Shown here: positions 9,512-17,963 of the stretch, in pieces
How positions within the stretch are numbered: the stretch's first letter is position 1
How the letters are laid out: the number at the start of each line of letters is the position of its first letter
Assembly: GCF_020905345.1 (NCBI RefSeq)
Contig: NZ_JAJJMO010000001.1
Coordinates: forward strand, 4,836,001 to 4,900,000
Origin: Flavobacterium pisciphilum
GTDB taxonomy: Bacteria > Bacteroidota > Bacteroidia > Flavobacteriales > Flavobacteriaceae
Reading direction: 5' to 3'
Length of the DNA: 64,000 nucleotides
Program-made: the position numbers and the translations under genes
The notes under the pieces: model-generated
Told to the model about the DNA's origin: nothing
The model's input: the letters and a program-made list of their open reading frames with translations, nothing else
Databases searched by the model: none

Positions 9512-10317
9512 TGAATACAGCAAAAACCGCAGTTCATTTTACAGATAATTACCTGCTCAATCCTACCAATCCGATTTCGGTAAACCTTATCGGGGCAGGT
9601 GGCACAGGCTCAAAAGTATTGACTGCTTTAATGGAAATAAACGAAAGTTTGATTGCGTTGGGACACGCAGGGTTACAAGTCCGCCTTTGGGACGATGATG
9701 TTATCACGAGTGCCAATTTGGGCAGACAGCGTTTTGCAGAAAGTGAAACAGGATTATACAAATCCGTTGCTTTAGTCAATCGTTGTAACCGTTGGGCAGG
9801 AACAAATTGGAAAGCCGAAACGGTAAAATTTGAAAAAGATAATTTTGGCAGACCACCCGAAAAAGCAAGGGTAACCATTACCATTACTTGTGTGGATAAT
9901 GTACAGGCGAGGTTTGGTGTTGCTGAAATTCTTAAAGAAATAAGTTACCGCAGACATTATCAAGACGAACCAAAATATTGGTTAGATTTTGGCAACAGCC
10001 AAGATACAGGACAAGTGCTACTATCTACTATCGGAGAGATAAAACAACCAAATTCTGAAAAGTACGAAACGGTGGCAAGCCTGCCATTTGTTACCGATGA
10101 ATTTGGCGAACTATTGAAGCAATCCGAACAAGAGGACAACACGCCAAGTTGCTCACTTGCCGAAGCGTTGGAACACCAAGATTTGTTTATCAATTCATCA
10201 TTGACACAAATGGGTTGTTCGTTATTGTGGAACTTGTTTCGCAAAGGAATGACCGAATACAGGGGATTTTTTCACAATCTGAAAGATTTCCGCACCCACC
10301 CGATAAAAGTCGCCTGA
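9508..10317 (+). CDS. PRTRC system ThiF/E1-like adenylyltransferase
   Basis: 269 aa. E1-like proteins adenylate a C-terminal Gly of a ubiquitin-like partner. The nucleotide loop NLIGAGGTGSKVLTAL (about 25-40) and the following DDDVITSANLGRQRF (Asp, Asn and Arg of the ATP site) are intact, and ITCVDNVQARF supplies the next conserved Asp. The partner is unknown; no ubiquitin-like protein ending in Gly-Gly is obvious nearby. It is the last gene of the PRTRC run, and no PRTRC ParB, A or D gene is seen in the window. Confidence 0.9.
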   Translation: MMNTAKTAVHFTDNYLLNPTNPISVNLIGAGGTGSKVLTALMEINESLIALGHAGLQVRLWDDDVITSANLGRQRFAESETGLYKSVALVNRCNRWAGTNWKAETVKFEKDNFGRPPEKARVTITITCVDNVQARFGVAEILKEISYRRHYQDEPKYWLDFGNSQDTGQVLLSTIGEIKQPNSEKYETVASLPFVTDEFGELLKQSEQEDNTPSCSLAEALEHQDLFINSSLTQMGCSLLWNLFRKGMTEYRGFFHNLKDFRTHPIKVA

Positions 10318-10744
10318 CCCGAAAATTTGGGTGGCAAAAATGCAATTCCTCGCTACGGTCGGAAACGCATTTTTGCGGTTTAAAGCGGATGCAACCACTT
10401 TGTCAAAATGCACCACTACACAATTGCCTTTCCTTACATTTTACCAAACAGATTGCTAAATTATTACGTGGGATATTCGCTATCCCATTTGCTGTATTTA
10501 GTATTGACTTCTTTTCTTTCCACACAGCGATCAAAGAAAAGCAAAAGAACGTCGCCTGATTAATGATCGCTTATGACCTGTTTTTCGGATAGAAATATTT
10601 CGAAGAAAATTACTATTTAGCAGCTTAGCAGCAATATGAATTTAGTAGACAATTTAAGCTAATAACAAACTTAAACTGACAAAAAGTCTGAACCAAATAA
10701 ATGGGCAACTGTTTGATATATAAAGATGTATAAAAACTAAAATT
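10318..10744. other. Noncoding region between PRTRC and CBASS
   Basis: 427 bases without a supported gene. A frame at 10149-10559 overlaps the ThiF-like gene in another phase and has no protein-like character, so it is not called. Base composition changes from moderate to strongly AT-rich at about 10560, which suggests the point where the CBASS cargo was added. The CBASS promoter probably lies in 10600-10744; I could not define the boxes. Confidence 0.5.
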
Positions 10745-11728
10745 ATGAAGTTATCAAATAAAGATTTACAAAACTTTATTGAGAAGATCAAACTGCAGCC
10801 TGAAAATATGGGTAAATACAGAGATCAAATCAATAATTTGAAAGAAAAATTAGAAAAAAAAATTGCTGAAGATGATAGTCACGGATTAAAAGTTCAAAAG
10901 TACATTATTGCTGGTTCGTGGAAAAAGCATACAATTTTAAAACCTACTGGAGAAAACCCTATAGATATAGATTTGGTACTCTTTATTTCTGGAGATAAAG
11001 AAATTCATAATGATCTACCCAAATTATATGATTATATTGTTTCTTATTTAAAAAGTATATATCCACAAAAGGATATTCAAAGAGATGTTGATGCTAAAGG
11101 AAATACAAAATCAATAACAATTTCCTTTAGTGGAACAGGTTTACAAGTTGACATTGTTCCTGTTGTTCCACTACAAGATATAGCCGAATATGTTTGGCAG
11201 CCAAGTCGACGCGGTGGAAAAAAATATATAACAAGTATCAGTAAACAATTAAGCTTTTCACTAGAAAAAAGGCAAAAAAATCCATCTTACACCTCCATTG
11301 TTAGAACAATAAAATGGTGGAAAAATTATAAAGAATTGCAGCCTACAGACAACGAACCAGGTTTATCATCATTTTCAATTGAATTAATTGTTGCTTATTT
11401 AGATGAGAACTATGGTATAGAAGAAAGTATTGAAGAAGGTGTAATTCGATTCTTTCAATTCGTAAGTAATCCATCATTTCCCATAATTGAATTTAAAGAT
11501 TCAATTAAATCAATTCCTGGCAATTATGACTCACCTATTTACATTGCTGATAATACAAACAAAGAGAACAATATTGTGAAACGTCTTGATAAAAACAAAT
11601 GGGATGAAATTATTGAAGAAGCTGAAGATGCCTTTGATACCTTAAATATTGCCGAATCAAAAAATAATAAAGGAGACACTATTCAAGAATGGAAACGTGT
11701 TTTCGGACCAACTTTTAATTTAGATTAA
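10745..11728 (+). CDS. CBASS cGAS/DncV-like nucleotidyltransferase (CD-NTase)
   Basis: 327 aa. CD-NTases make cyclic oligonucleotide alarm signals when a phage infects. The active site is visible: GSWKKHT (GS motif, about 57-63), PIDIDLVLF (two catalytic Asp, about 74-78) and GLQVDIVPV (third Asp, about 133). The C-terminal half is the helical OAS1-like domain. The stop codon overlaps the next gene by one base. The presence of HORMA and TRIP13-like partners places it in a type III CBASS. The exact CD-NTase clade and its product cannot be told by eye. Confidence 0.9.
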   Translation: MKLSNKDLQNFIEKIKLQPENMGKYRDQINNLKEKLEKKIAEDDSHGLKVQKYIIAGSWKKHTILKPTGENPIDIDLVLFISGDKEIHNDLPKLYDYIVSYLKSIYPQKDIQRDVDAKGNTKSITISFSGTGLQVDIVPVVPLQDIAEYVWQPSRRGGKKYITSISKQLSFSLEKRQKNPSYTSIVRTIKWWKNYKELQPTDNEPGLSSFSIELIVAYLDENYGIEESIEEGVIRFFQFVSNPSFPIIEFKDSIKSIPGNYDSPIYIADNTNKENNIVKRLDKNKWDEIIEEAEDAFDTLNIAESKNNKGDTIQEWKRVFGPTFNLD

Positions 11729-12243
11729 TGCCTATGTACGGAACAACTACAAAAACCAGCACTTATACAGTTTTAGATATAAGAAAAACCTTTGAAGGCT
11801 GTGAAGCTGATATTAGAACAATTGCACGAAGAACTGGAAAATGGACAATGGAATATGTTGATAAACTATTCTATGACATACTTTTATTGGCTGAAAATGA
11901 ATATTTATATTCAGTTGATGTTGTATTACTAAACAGCGAGACAGAAAGAGTAATTCGAGCTTCAAAATTTATTGTGAATTCTCTTGGAACATCTACAGAA
12001 AGTGAAAGAGCAGGTAAGAATAATGATTGGACTGACATTCCAAATACAAGATTATCAGTCATTTTGGCATATACTCAAAAATGGAAAAATTTAAATGCTT
12101 CAGAAAAAGAAAATTTTTCAAAAGGTTTTAAATTATCATGGACGGCATCCTCTATTGATAATTCATTCCCCAGTCTTCAAAGTTCAAATGCTCAATTATA
12201 TGCTAGCAAAGGATATGAATTAAAAAAAACTAATTACAAATAG
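11728..12243 (+). CDS. CBASS HORMA-domain protein (Cap7-like)
   Basis: 171 aa, the size of bacterial HORMA proteins. In type III CBASS, HORMA proteins bind a closure peptide, thought to be of phage origin, and then activate the CD-NTase. The start (TKTSTYTVLDIRKTFEGCEADI) and YSVDVVLLNSETERVIRASKF fit the HORMA core, though this family is divergent. Identification relies partly on its place, fused by overlap to the CD-NTase and two bases before a TRIP13-type ATPase. Confidence 0.8.
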   Translation: MPMYGTTTKTSTYTVLDIRKTFEGCEADIRTIARRTGKWTMEYVDKLFYDILLLAENEYLYSVDVVLLNSETERVIRASKFIVNSLGTSTESERAGKNNDWTDIPNTRLSVILAYTQKWKNLNASEKENFSKGFKLSWTASSIDNSFPSLQSSNAQLYASKGYELKKTNYK

Positions 12244-12245
12244 CT

Positions 12246-13130
12246 ATGAATAATATTTTTGACAATATAGTTGAATTACCTAACAAGGGTATACAAGAAA
12301 GAGCAAAGAACTTAGTTGGTTTTGATTCAAAATTCGATAGAATTTTTTCTAACTTAAAATTATTACTTGATCAAGAAGGATTAAGTGAATGGAGTAAAAA
12401 GTTTCACAAAGTAGAGCTACCGATTATTTCTCAGCTTCAAGAGAAGTATCCGCTAATTATACTGTCTGGAGACGCAGGTACCGGAAAAACAATTTCCGCT
12501 GAAGCAATTGCAGATAGAATGTTACGAGAACTTAAAAAAGACGGTTTTTTTCTCAAACTAAGTACAAGAGTAAGAGGAGAAGGTTTACATGGTCAAATGG
12601 GTAACTTGGTAAATGATGCGTTCAGTGAATTAAAAAATCAAGCGGGAAAAAGAAGAATTGCATTTTTATTGATTGATGAGGCTGATGCTATAGCCTCAAC
12701 TAGGTCAACTATGCAAATGCATCAAGAAGAAAAGGCAGCTGTTAATACATTAATTCAAAAAATTGACGAATTAAGAGAATTAAATGGTAGAGCTATTTTA
12801 TTCATGTCAACAAATAGACTTCATTTTCTGGATGAAGCAATTATTCGAAGAGCTGCAATAATATTAGAATTTGAGAGACCTACTTTTGATGAGAGAAAGC
12901 AATTGTTTGAAAAATCAATTGGAGAAATTGGATTAAACGATAAAGAATTAGAAACTTTAGCAGATTTAACTGGTGAAAAACATAATAATGGTTTAGCTTT
13001 TTCTTTTTCAGACATTCGATTGAGAGTCTTACCTGAAGCAGTATCTAAATGTTTTCCTTCAAAAGCATTGGACTTTGAATCGGTAAAAGAAACAATCATT
13101 CAATTAAATCCAAGTCCAAAAATAATATGA
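12246..13130 (+). CDS. CBASS TRIP13-like AAA+ ATPase (Cap6-like)
   Basis: 294 aa. It should open and release the HORMA protein from the nucleotidyltransferase, resetting or holding off the alarm. It has Walker A GDAGTGKT (about 76-83), Walker B FLLIDEADAIAS (about 138-149), sensor-1 region ILFMSTNRLHFLDEAI and arginine-finger region IIRRAAIILEF. The stop overlaps the effector ATG by four bases, so all four CBASS genes form one operon. Confidence 0.9.
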   Translation: MNNIFDNIVELPNKGIQERAKNLVGFDSKFDRIFSNLKLLLDQEGLSEWSKKFHKVELPIISQLQEKYPLIILSGDAGTGKTISAEAIADRMLRELKKDGFFLKLSTRVRGEGLHGQMGNLVNDAFSELKNQAGKRRIAFLLIDEADAIASTRSTMQMHQEEKAAVNTLIQKIDELRELNGRAILFMSTNRLHFLDEAIIRRAAIILEFERPTFDERKQLFEKSIGEIGLNDKELETLADLTGEKHNNGLAFSFSDIRLRVLPEAVSKCFPSKALDFESVKETIIQLNPSPKII

Positions 13131-13939
13131 AAGATAATCTCATAAAATATACCATACCTATTTTACTTATTATTATTGGATTATTTGACAATGATTTTTG
13201 GCATTCTCCATTTACAAGAGCAGGTATAATTTCTTTAATAACATTGATTTTAGGTTGGTTAATAGATAATTATAAACAACTAATATTAATTATTAATACT
13301 CAAATTTTGCACCGCAAAAAAGATTTTCGTTTATCAATTGCGTATCTGTACAGAATTAAAGTTGACAATGAGTATTTACTAGTAAAAAGTAGAACCAGAA
13401 ATTATTATCAGCCAGTAGGTGGATGTTATAAAACATTACCTAGTAGTAGTGCTATTTTTGAAAAATTAGAAGTAAAACCTGACAGAAAGTTTGAAACAGA
13501 AAAAGGAATAGCTAAAAATGATTTGAGAGTTTATGTTAGGGGAAAAAATGTAATCTCTTTTCTTAAATGGTTCGATTCAAAAAAGGATAGGGAAATTTCT
13601 CCATGGAGAGAGTTTTGTGAAGAATTAATCTCAGAAGACATTTTACCCTGGAGACAATTTCGCTTCATTGATTATGAATTTAAAAAAAAGATTCAATCTC
13701 CAATTATCAAATTAGATAGCGGGGGTAAAGGGATATTTATTTTTGAAATTTTTGATTTGGTTATTAATAATGAACAATTACCAATTCTAGAAAAACTAAA
13801 ATTAGAAAAAGAATCAAACAAATTTATTTGGGTAACTGACGATTTGATACAGACACTTGGACATAGTTTAAATAGTAAGGAGTATATGTTTGAAATCTCA
13901 CCCCATACTAAATATGCTCAAAACTTAAAATGGGAATAA
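13127..13939 (+). CDS. CBASS effector: two transmembrane helices plus SMODS-associated Nudix-like domain
   Basis: 270 aa. Two hydrophobic helices lie at about 7-22 (YTIPILLIIIGLF) and 28-46 (AGIISLITLILGWLI), followed by a cytosolic domain with GGCYKTLP (about 101) and the Nudix-box-like SPWREFCEELI (about 160-170). This fits the SMODS-associated Nudix (Sa_NUDIX) family with an N-terminal membrane anchor. As the fourth gene of the operon it is the likely killing effector, switched on by the cyclic nucleotide and acting at the inner membrane or on a nucleotide. Whether the Nudix box is catalytically complete is uncertain (only part of GX5EX7REUXEEXGU is visible). Confidence 0.75.
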   Translation: MKDNLIKYTIPILLIIIGLFDNDFWHSPFTRAGIISLITLILGWLIDNYKQLILIINTQILHRKKDFRLSIAYLYRIKVDNEYLLVKSRTRNYYQPVGGCYKTLPSSSAIFEKLEVKPDRKFETEKGIAKNDLRVYVRGKNVISFLKWFDSKKDREISPWREFCEELISEDILPWRQFRFIDYEFKKKIQSPIIKLDSGGKGIFIFEIFDLVINNEQLPILEKLKLEKESNKFIWVTDDLIQTLGHSLNSKEYMFEISPHTKYAQNLKWE

Positions 13940-13942
13940 TAT

Positions 13943-14068
13943 ATGAATACTGATAAAAACAAATCAAACGAACAAATTACAATTAAACTTTTAGACCAAA
14001 AAGATTGGAAAATTGTTAAAGAAATAAGTGTTGTTTCAACAAACCAATTTGGTGTTGAAAAGTATTAA
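13943..14068 (+). CDS. Small ORF after the CBASS effector
   Basis: 41 codons from an ATG three bases after the effector stop: MNTDKNKSNEQITIKLLDQK and on to a Val-Glu-Lys-Tyr end. It is AT-rich like the CBASS genes and in the same operon position. It may be a small accessory protein or the stub of a lost gene. I recognise no family. Confidence 0.35.
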   Translation: MNTDKNKSNEQITIKLLDQKDWKIVKEISVVSTNQFGVEKY

Positions 14069-14637
14069 ATCTCATTTTTTTACGGTAAACTGTGATTTTG
14101 AAAGAAGAGAGAGTTTAATCACTGAACTCTATAAAATAATATTCAAGTAAAATAATTGTTATAACATTCATATTATTAGTTAGAGCTATAGACAGCTTGG
14201 TCAATGGCTCTTTTAAAATCATCTGCATCGCTACCAATGAGTAGATAACCTGCAAAACCAATGTCTAAAAGAGGTTTACCGACTTTTTTATCATCAATAT
14301 CACTATGTGCAATCAGTTTTATTGTTGGATATTTTGTTCTTAATTCTTGAAGTTCAACCAAAACATTCTTGTTGTAAAAATCAAGGTCGATAATACAAAT
14401 TTTCGGGAGTTCATTTAATGAAGATAATTGTGATAGTCCATCTTCAATGCTTTCCGAACGAAATAAGACTTCAGTTCCTGAAGCAATGAGGTCTTTACAA
14501 ATGAAATCTAAAATTGGGCTTTTATCATTGATAAAGGCGAGTGTAATTTTTTGTTGTGCTGTACGTATCCGCCCGACGAAGTACATATTTGTGGTGATTT
14601 CTAGTGCTGCTATTTTTGCGTAAAATAAATAAACATT

Positions 14638-14928
14638 ATGAGACGTCATAAAACAGAGCAGCAAAAGCTATTGATCCTATATAGAGCAAGTGGTCTTTCA
14701 ATAGCAGCCTTTTGCAAGAAGCATGATCTTGTAAGAGCGACCTTCGACTATTGGTTAAAGAAGGATAAAGAAAAGTCAAGGGGTAGTTTTGTTGCCATCA
14801 AGCCTCCTGTCATCACCTCGCCAAGTGTGGCCTTACCTTCAATTGAGCTAAGCTTTCCCAATGGGGTTACCTTGAAGACAGCCATAACCAACCCTGATTT
14901 CATTTCCTCACTCATTCGATTAGTCTGA
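14638..14928 (+). CDS. tnpA: IS66 TnpA-like helix-turn-helix protein
   Basis: 96 aa, starting with an HTH of the IS3/IS66 OrfA type (RRHKTEQQKLLILYRASGLS, FCKKHDLVRATFDYWLKK). It is the first of the three IS66 proteins and is needed for transposition. The C-terminal half (PSIELSFPNGVTLKT) is the usual tail of this subfamily. It ends four bases before tnpB. Confidence 0.92.
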   Translation: MRRHKTEQQKLLILYRASGLSIAAFCKKHDLVRATFDYWLKKDKEKSRGSFVAIKPPVITSPSVALPSIELSFPNGVTLKTAITNPDFISSLIRLV

Positions 14929-14932
14929 TTAT

Positions 14933-15274
14933 ATGTTTAGCTTAGGATCCGAGCATCGATACTACCTGTATCGTGGTAGCTGTGATATGCGTCGTTCATT
15001 TAACGGACTTTGCGGTCTGATTAGTAGCGACCTCAACCTTAATCCGCTTAGCGGAGATGTATTTGTTTTCTTGAACAAAGCAGGCACCCATATCAAATTG
15101 CTTCATTGGGAGTCCGGAGGATTTGTGCTCTATTATAAAAGGCTGGAAAAGGGGAGTATATCGGTGCCTACAAATACACTTTCAGACCAGATATCGTACA
15201 GTGATTTGGTATTGATGATCGCAGGAGTAGAGGTGTTGAAAAGTCGTCAAAAAAAACGATATAAATTACACTGA
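14933..15274 (+). CDS. tnpB: IS66 TnpB-like accessory protein
   Basis: 113 aa with the IS66 Orf2 signature YLYRGSCDMRRSFNGLCGLI near residue 12 and VFVFLNKAGTHIKLLHWE after it. This protein is unrelated to the IS200/IS605 TnpB nuclease despite the shared name. It is full length and probably functional. Confidence 0.95.
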   Translation: MFSLGSEHRYYLYRGSCDMRRSFNGLCGLISSDLNLNPLSGDVFVFLNKAGTHIKLLHWESGGFVLYYKRLEKGSISVPTNTLSDQISYSDLVLMIAGVEVLKSRQKKRYKLH

Positions 15275-15324
15275 AAGTGTTGTTATTATTAGGTTGTATG
15301 CGATTGGTTGATTAACTTTACACC

Positions 15325-16887
15325 ATGCAAGCAACGTTCGAAAAACTATCAAAACAAGAGCTTTTGACCCTGGTCAAAGTTCAAAATGATAGAGTGCTTG
15401 AACTGGAAAATAAGAACGGACAAATTGCAAATAACAACCACACCCTTTCTCAGCAATACCATACCCTTTCAGATAAGTGTGATTACCTGCAGTACAAGGT
15501 AGCTTTGCTTACCCGTATGCTATTTGGTCAGCAAACTGAGCGTTTCGCCAAGGCCGAACAACCAGAACTTCCCTTTGCTCCAAGCGCTGAAGAACAAAAG
15601 CAGGTGCAAGAACAAATTGAAGAAAAGATAACCTACACCCGGAAGAAAGCAGCGGGTGGCCATAAAGGCCGTGCAGCTTTACCAGAGCACTTGCCAGTAG
15701 AAGAAATCGAGATCCATCCTGAACAAGACCTGACTGATAGCGTTGTTATCGGCAAGGACATTACAGATGAGCTCGAATTTGAGCCTGCACGCTTTTACAT
15801 CAAACGCTATATCCGCTACAAATACGCTACTAAAGACCGTAGCTCCGTAAGCATAGGTCCATTGCCGGAAAGAGTAATAGATAAAGGGATCCCCGGCCCG
15901 GGACTGCTGGCATCGATCCTAACAGACAAATACATGGATCACCTCCCCCTTTACCGCCAAAAACAAAGGTTTGCCAGGGAGGACATTAAAATAGCCTCCT
16001 CTACCTTAGAAGGCTGGACAAAGGAAGCCCTGCGACTACTGGAGCCACTCTATGATAAATTAGTAGCCGACACCAAAAGCCAAGGTTACCTCCAGGTGGA
16101 TGAAACCACCATTAAAGTTTTGGAAAGTGAAAAGAAAGGAGCCTGTCACAGAGGTTACTATTGGGTATATCATGCCCCATTGGATGGTACTGTGCTATTT
16201 GACTATAGCCCCACACGTGGGGCTGAAGCACCCTATCCCATATTAAAGGATTTTAAGGGGTATCTCCAAAGTGACGGCTATGCCGTTTATGAAAGCTTTG
16301 GCAAAGCAAAGGAGGTTACTCACCTGGCTTGTTGGGCACATGCAAGGAGGGAGTATGAACGCGCTTTGGATAATGATAAAACCAGAGCAGAAACAGCCTT
16401 GGTTATGATCCAAAAGTTATATGCTGTAGAACGACAATGCCGCACAGAAAACTTAAATAAGGCGCAGGTTAAAGAATTACGCCTTGCTACGAGCCTTCCT
16501 GTGCTTAATGAATTAGGCAAATGGATTGCTGAGGATATCAGGAACGTGCCGCCCAAGTCACAAATAGGCAAGGCGATGGCCTACTCTATTAGGCGTTGGA
16601 AGGAACTATGTGCCTATCTCTATGATGGAGACTTGGAAATAGATAACAACCGCGTGGAAAATGCCATAAGACCGGTGGCGCTCGGACGCAAAAACTACCT
16701 CTTTGCCGGAAGTCATGAGGCTGCTCAAAGAGCTGCTATGATCTATTCCTTCTTCGCCATCTGCAAGAAGCATGAGGTCAATCCTTTCAAGTGGCTAAAG
16801 TATACCTTGGAAAATATAAAGACAATAAAGTACAAGGACATCACTAATCTGTATCCGCAGAACTATAAGAAATTACAGAAACTATAA
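15325..16887 (+). CDS. tnpC: IS66 transposase (TnpC, DDE type)
   Basis: 520 aa. An N-terminal coiled coil with Asn/Gln-rich heptads (about 20-65) is followed by the leucine-zipper/zinc-binding part with LLTRMLFGQQTERF, and the DDE catalytic domain from about 230 (GYLQVDETTIKVLE, first Asp; GYLQSDGYAVYE, second Asp; DNNRVENAIRPVALGRKNYLFAGS, Glu motif). All catalytic motifs are present. The stop lies 26 bases inside the right end of the IS. Confidence 0.97.
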   Translation: MQATFEKLSKQELLTLVKVQNDRVLELENKNGQIANNNHTLSQQYHTLSDKCDYLQYKVALLTRMLFGQQTERFAKAEQPELPFAPSAEEQKQVQEQIEEKITYTRKKAAGGHKGRAALPEHLPVEEIEIHPEQDLTDSVVIGKDITDELEFEPARFYIKRYIRYKYATKDRSSVSIGPLPERVIDKGIPGPGLLASILTDKYMDHLPLYRQKQRFAREDIKIASSTLEGWTKEALRLLEPLYDKLVADTKSQGYLQVDETTIKVLESEKKGACHRGYYWVYHAPLDGTVLFDYSPTRGAEAPYPILKDFKGYLQSDGYAVYESFGKAKEVTHLACWAHARREYERALDNDKTRAETALVMIQKLYAVERQCRTENLNKAQVKELRLATSLPVLNELGKWIAEDIRNVPPKSQIGKAMAYSIRRWKELCAYLYDGDLEIDNNRVENAIRPVALGRKNYLFAGSHEAAQRAAMIYSFFAICKKHEVNPFKWLKYTLENIKTIKYKDITNLYPQNYKKLQKL

Positions 16888-16949
16888 AAACACGTACTTC
16901 GTCGGGCGCTTACTGCTGTACCAGTTTCCATATCATCATACTTTTTTAA

Positions 16950-17112
16950 AGTTGATGTAGCCCTGCACAAAAAGAAAGCGCAGGCAACTACACTTACCGC
17001 ACATTGAGGTACTGGTATACCCGACAACGAATAAGCGAGCGCCCACGCCTATGGCATGAGCGTTCTTCCTTATCGTCCCGTTGTCTAAAAATTACCAGTT
17101 TTCAATGTGGGA
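16950..17112. repeat. Two long imperfect palindromes
   Basis: The first hairpin pairs GTAG-CCTGC (about 16957-16967) with GCAGG-CTAC (about 16979-16991). The second is a stem of over 110 bases: ACATTGA (17001-17007) with TCAATGT (17102-17108), ACTGGT (17011-17016) with ACCAGT (17094-17099), GACAACG (17023-17029) with CGTTGTC (17079-17085), then ATAAG with CTTAT. Nothing codes here. It sits beside two excisionase-like genes and could be a recombination site or a structured RNA; the AAC/GTT ends of the cassette palindromes at 58-64 kb are not present. Confidence 0.65.
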
Positions 17113-17202
17113 CTTAAAGCAAAAACACTTTAAGTATTTCTATATTTTACATAGCAAAGATACTAAACTCTTGCTATTAGATGTATTAATGCAACAAAAA
17201 GC

Positions 17203-17508
17203 TTAGCCTGAATTTGTTTTGTGATTGATATAATTCTGCTCCAATATTGTCATCAAATCTGTTTCCTTATAAATAATTTTGCCACCGATCTGAATATACG
17301 GCAGGATATTATCATCACGGTATTGCTGTAAAGTCCGTTTGCTGATATGTAGCAATTTGCATACATCTTCGCCCGACAAATAAATTTCTCCGTTCATTAC
17401 AGGACGATAATTTTTTAATATGCTTTCAATACGGTTTCTCAACTGCATTATCATTTGCTGTTGTTCGATTACTTCTTCAGCTTCATTCGTCAATAAATTC
17501 ATTGTCAT
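17203..17508 (-). CDS. Helix-turn-helix (excisionase-like) protein 2
   Basis: About 101 aa from the ATG at 17508 (a start at 17502 is equally possible; the longer frame from 17550 would overlap the upstream gene widely). The MerR/excisionase-type winged helix is at GEDVCKLLHISKRTLQQYRDDNILPYIQIGGKIIYKETD. An N-terminal helix rich in Gln and Glu precedes it. Proteins of this pattern occur in pairs on Bacteroidota ICEs and include the CTnDOT excision proteins, so a role in excision or its control is likely but unproven. Confidence 0.75.
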   Translation of the reverse strand: MTMNLLTNEAEEVIEQQQMIMQLRNRIESILKNYRPVMNGEIYLSGEDVCKLLHISKRTLQQYRDDNILPYIQIGGKIIYKETDLMTILEQNYINHKTNSG

Positions 17509-17794
17509 TGGTATTGTAGGGGTGTCCAGCTTCGAGCAAAGACAGTACATCCGAGCGTTTATAATAATTTTTGCGGTTCAGTTTGGAATATGGCAATAGC
17601 CCTTTGTCTTTATAGGTCTGCAAAGTCCGTTTGGTAATATCCATCATCAGGCACACTTCCTGGTTATCGAGCCACTTTTCTTCTTTGAAAATTGGAGTAT
17701 ATTTCCGTACAGCATTTTCGGTCATTTCTAAAAGTGCTTTTAGTTCATTCTTCATTCCGTCTAATGTGGATTTTTGTATTGCAATAACTTCCAT
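17483..17794 (-). CDS. Helix-turn-helix (excisionase-like) protein 1
   Basis: 103 aa with the same layout as its neighbour: an N-terminal helix, then NQEVCLMMDITKRTLQTYKDKGLLPYSKLNRKNYYKRSDVLSLLE as the DNA-binding winged helix. The 3' end overlaps the start of the second HTH gene by about 25 bases, so the two are translated together and are probably an ancient tandem duplication. Confidence 0.78.
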   Translation of the reverse strand: MEVIAIQKSTLDGMKNELKALLEMTENAVRKYTPIFKEEKWLDNQEVCLMMDITKRTLQTYKDKGLLPYSKLNRKNYYKRSDVLSLLEAGHPYNTNDNEFIDE

Positions 17795-17963
17795 AATCTG
17801 CTCAATTTTTCTGTGGAAGTGGAATTTATCAAGGATTTGTAAAGGCTTGGAAAATGTTGTATTGATTGGCGTTGAAAGGTAGTATTTGTCGCCACGATAT
17901 AAATTTCAAGATAGTTTATTTTGTAAATTTGAAGAATATAGGTTACTGATAAATTAATTTTAA

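Larger units (their letters stand above)
14565..16913 (+). mobile_element. IS66-family insertion sequence, complete
   Basis: 2349 bp with tnpA, tnpB and tnpC. The terminal repeats read GTATCCGCCCGACGAAGTAC at the left (14565-14584) and GTAAGCGCCCGACGAAGTAC on the reverse strand at the right (16894-16913), 18 of 20 identical. It is flanked by a perfect 8-bp target duplication, TGCTGTAC, at 14557-14564 and 16914-16921, as expected for the family. This implies a simple and relatively recent transposition into the response-regulator gene. Confidence 0.96.
14176..16931 (-). pseudogene. Response-regulator receiver gene split by IS66
   Basis: The reading frame is divided by the IS66 element. The start lies to the right: ATG at 16931-16929 (Met-Glu-Thr-Gly-Thr-Ala). 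The remainder lies to the left, 14564 down to the stop at 14176. Removing the IS and one target copy restores a continuous frame of about 132 aa. The product has CheY-like features: hydrophobic ITLAFIND at the start, KICIIDLDFYN with the probable phospho-acceptor Asp, IKLIAHSD for the conserved Ser/Thr position, and a Lys-rich loop. No output domain is present. The left frame alone can still be read from within the IS, but it has lost its native start. Confidence 0.85.

Noticed and set aside
10149..10559. 136-codon frame overlapping the end of the ThiF-like gene
   Set aside because: More than a third lies out of phase inside a real gene, and the remainder has a Cys/Phe-rich composition unlike a folded protein.
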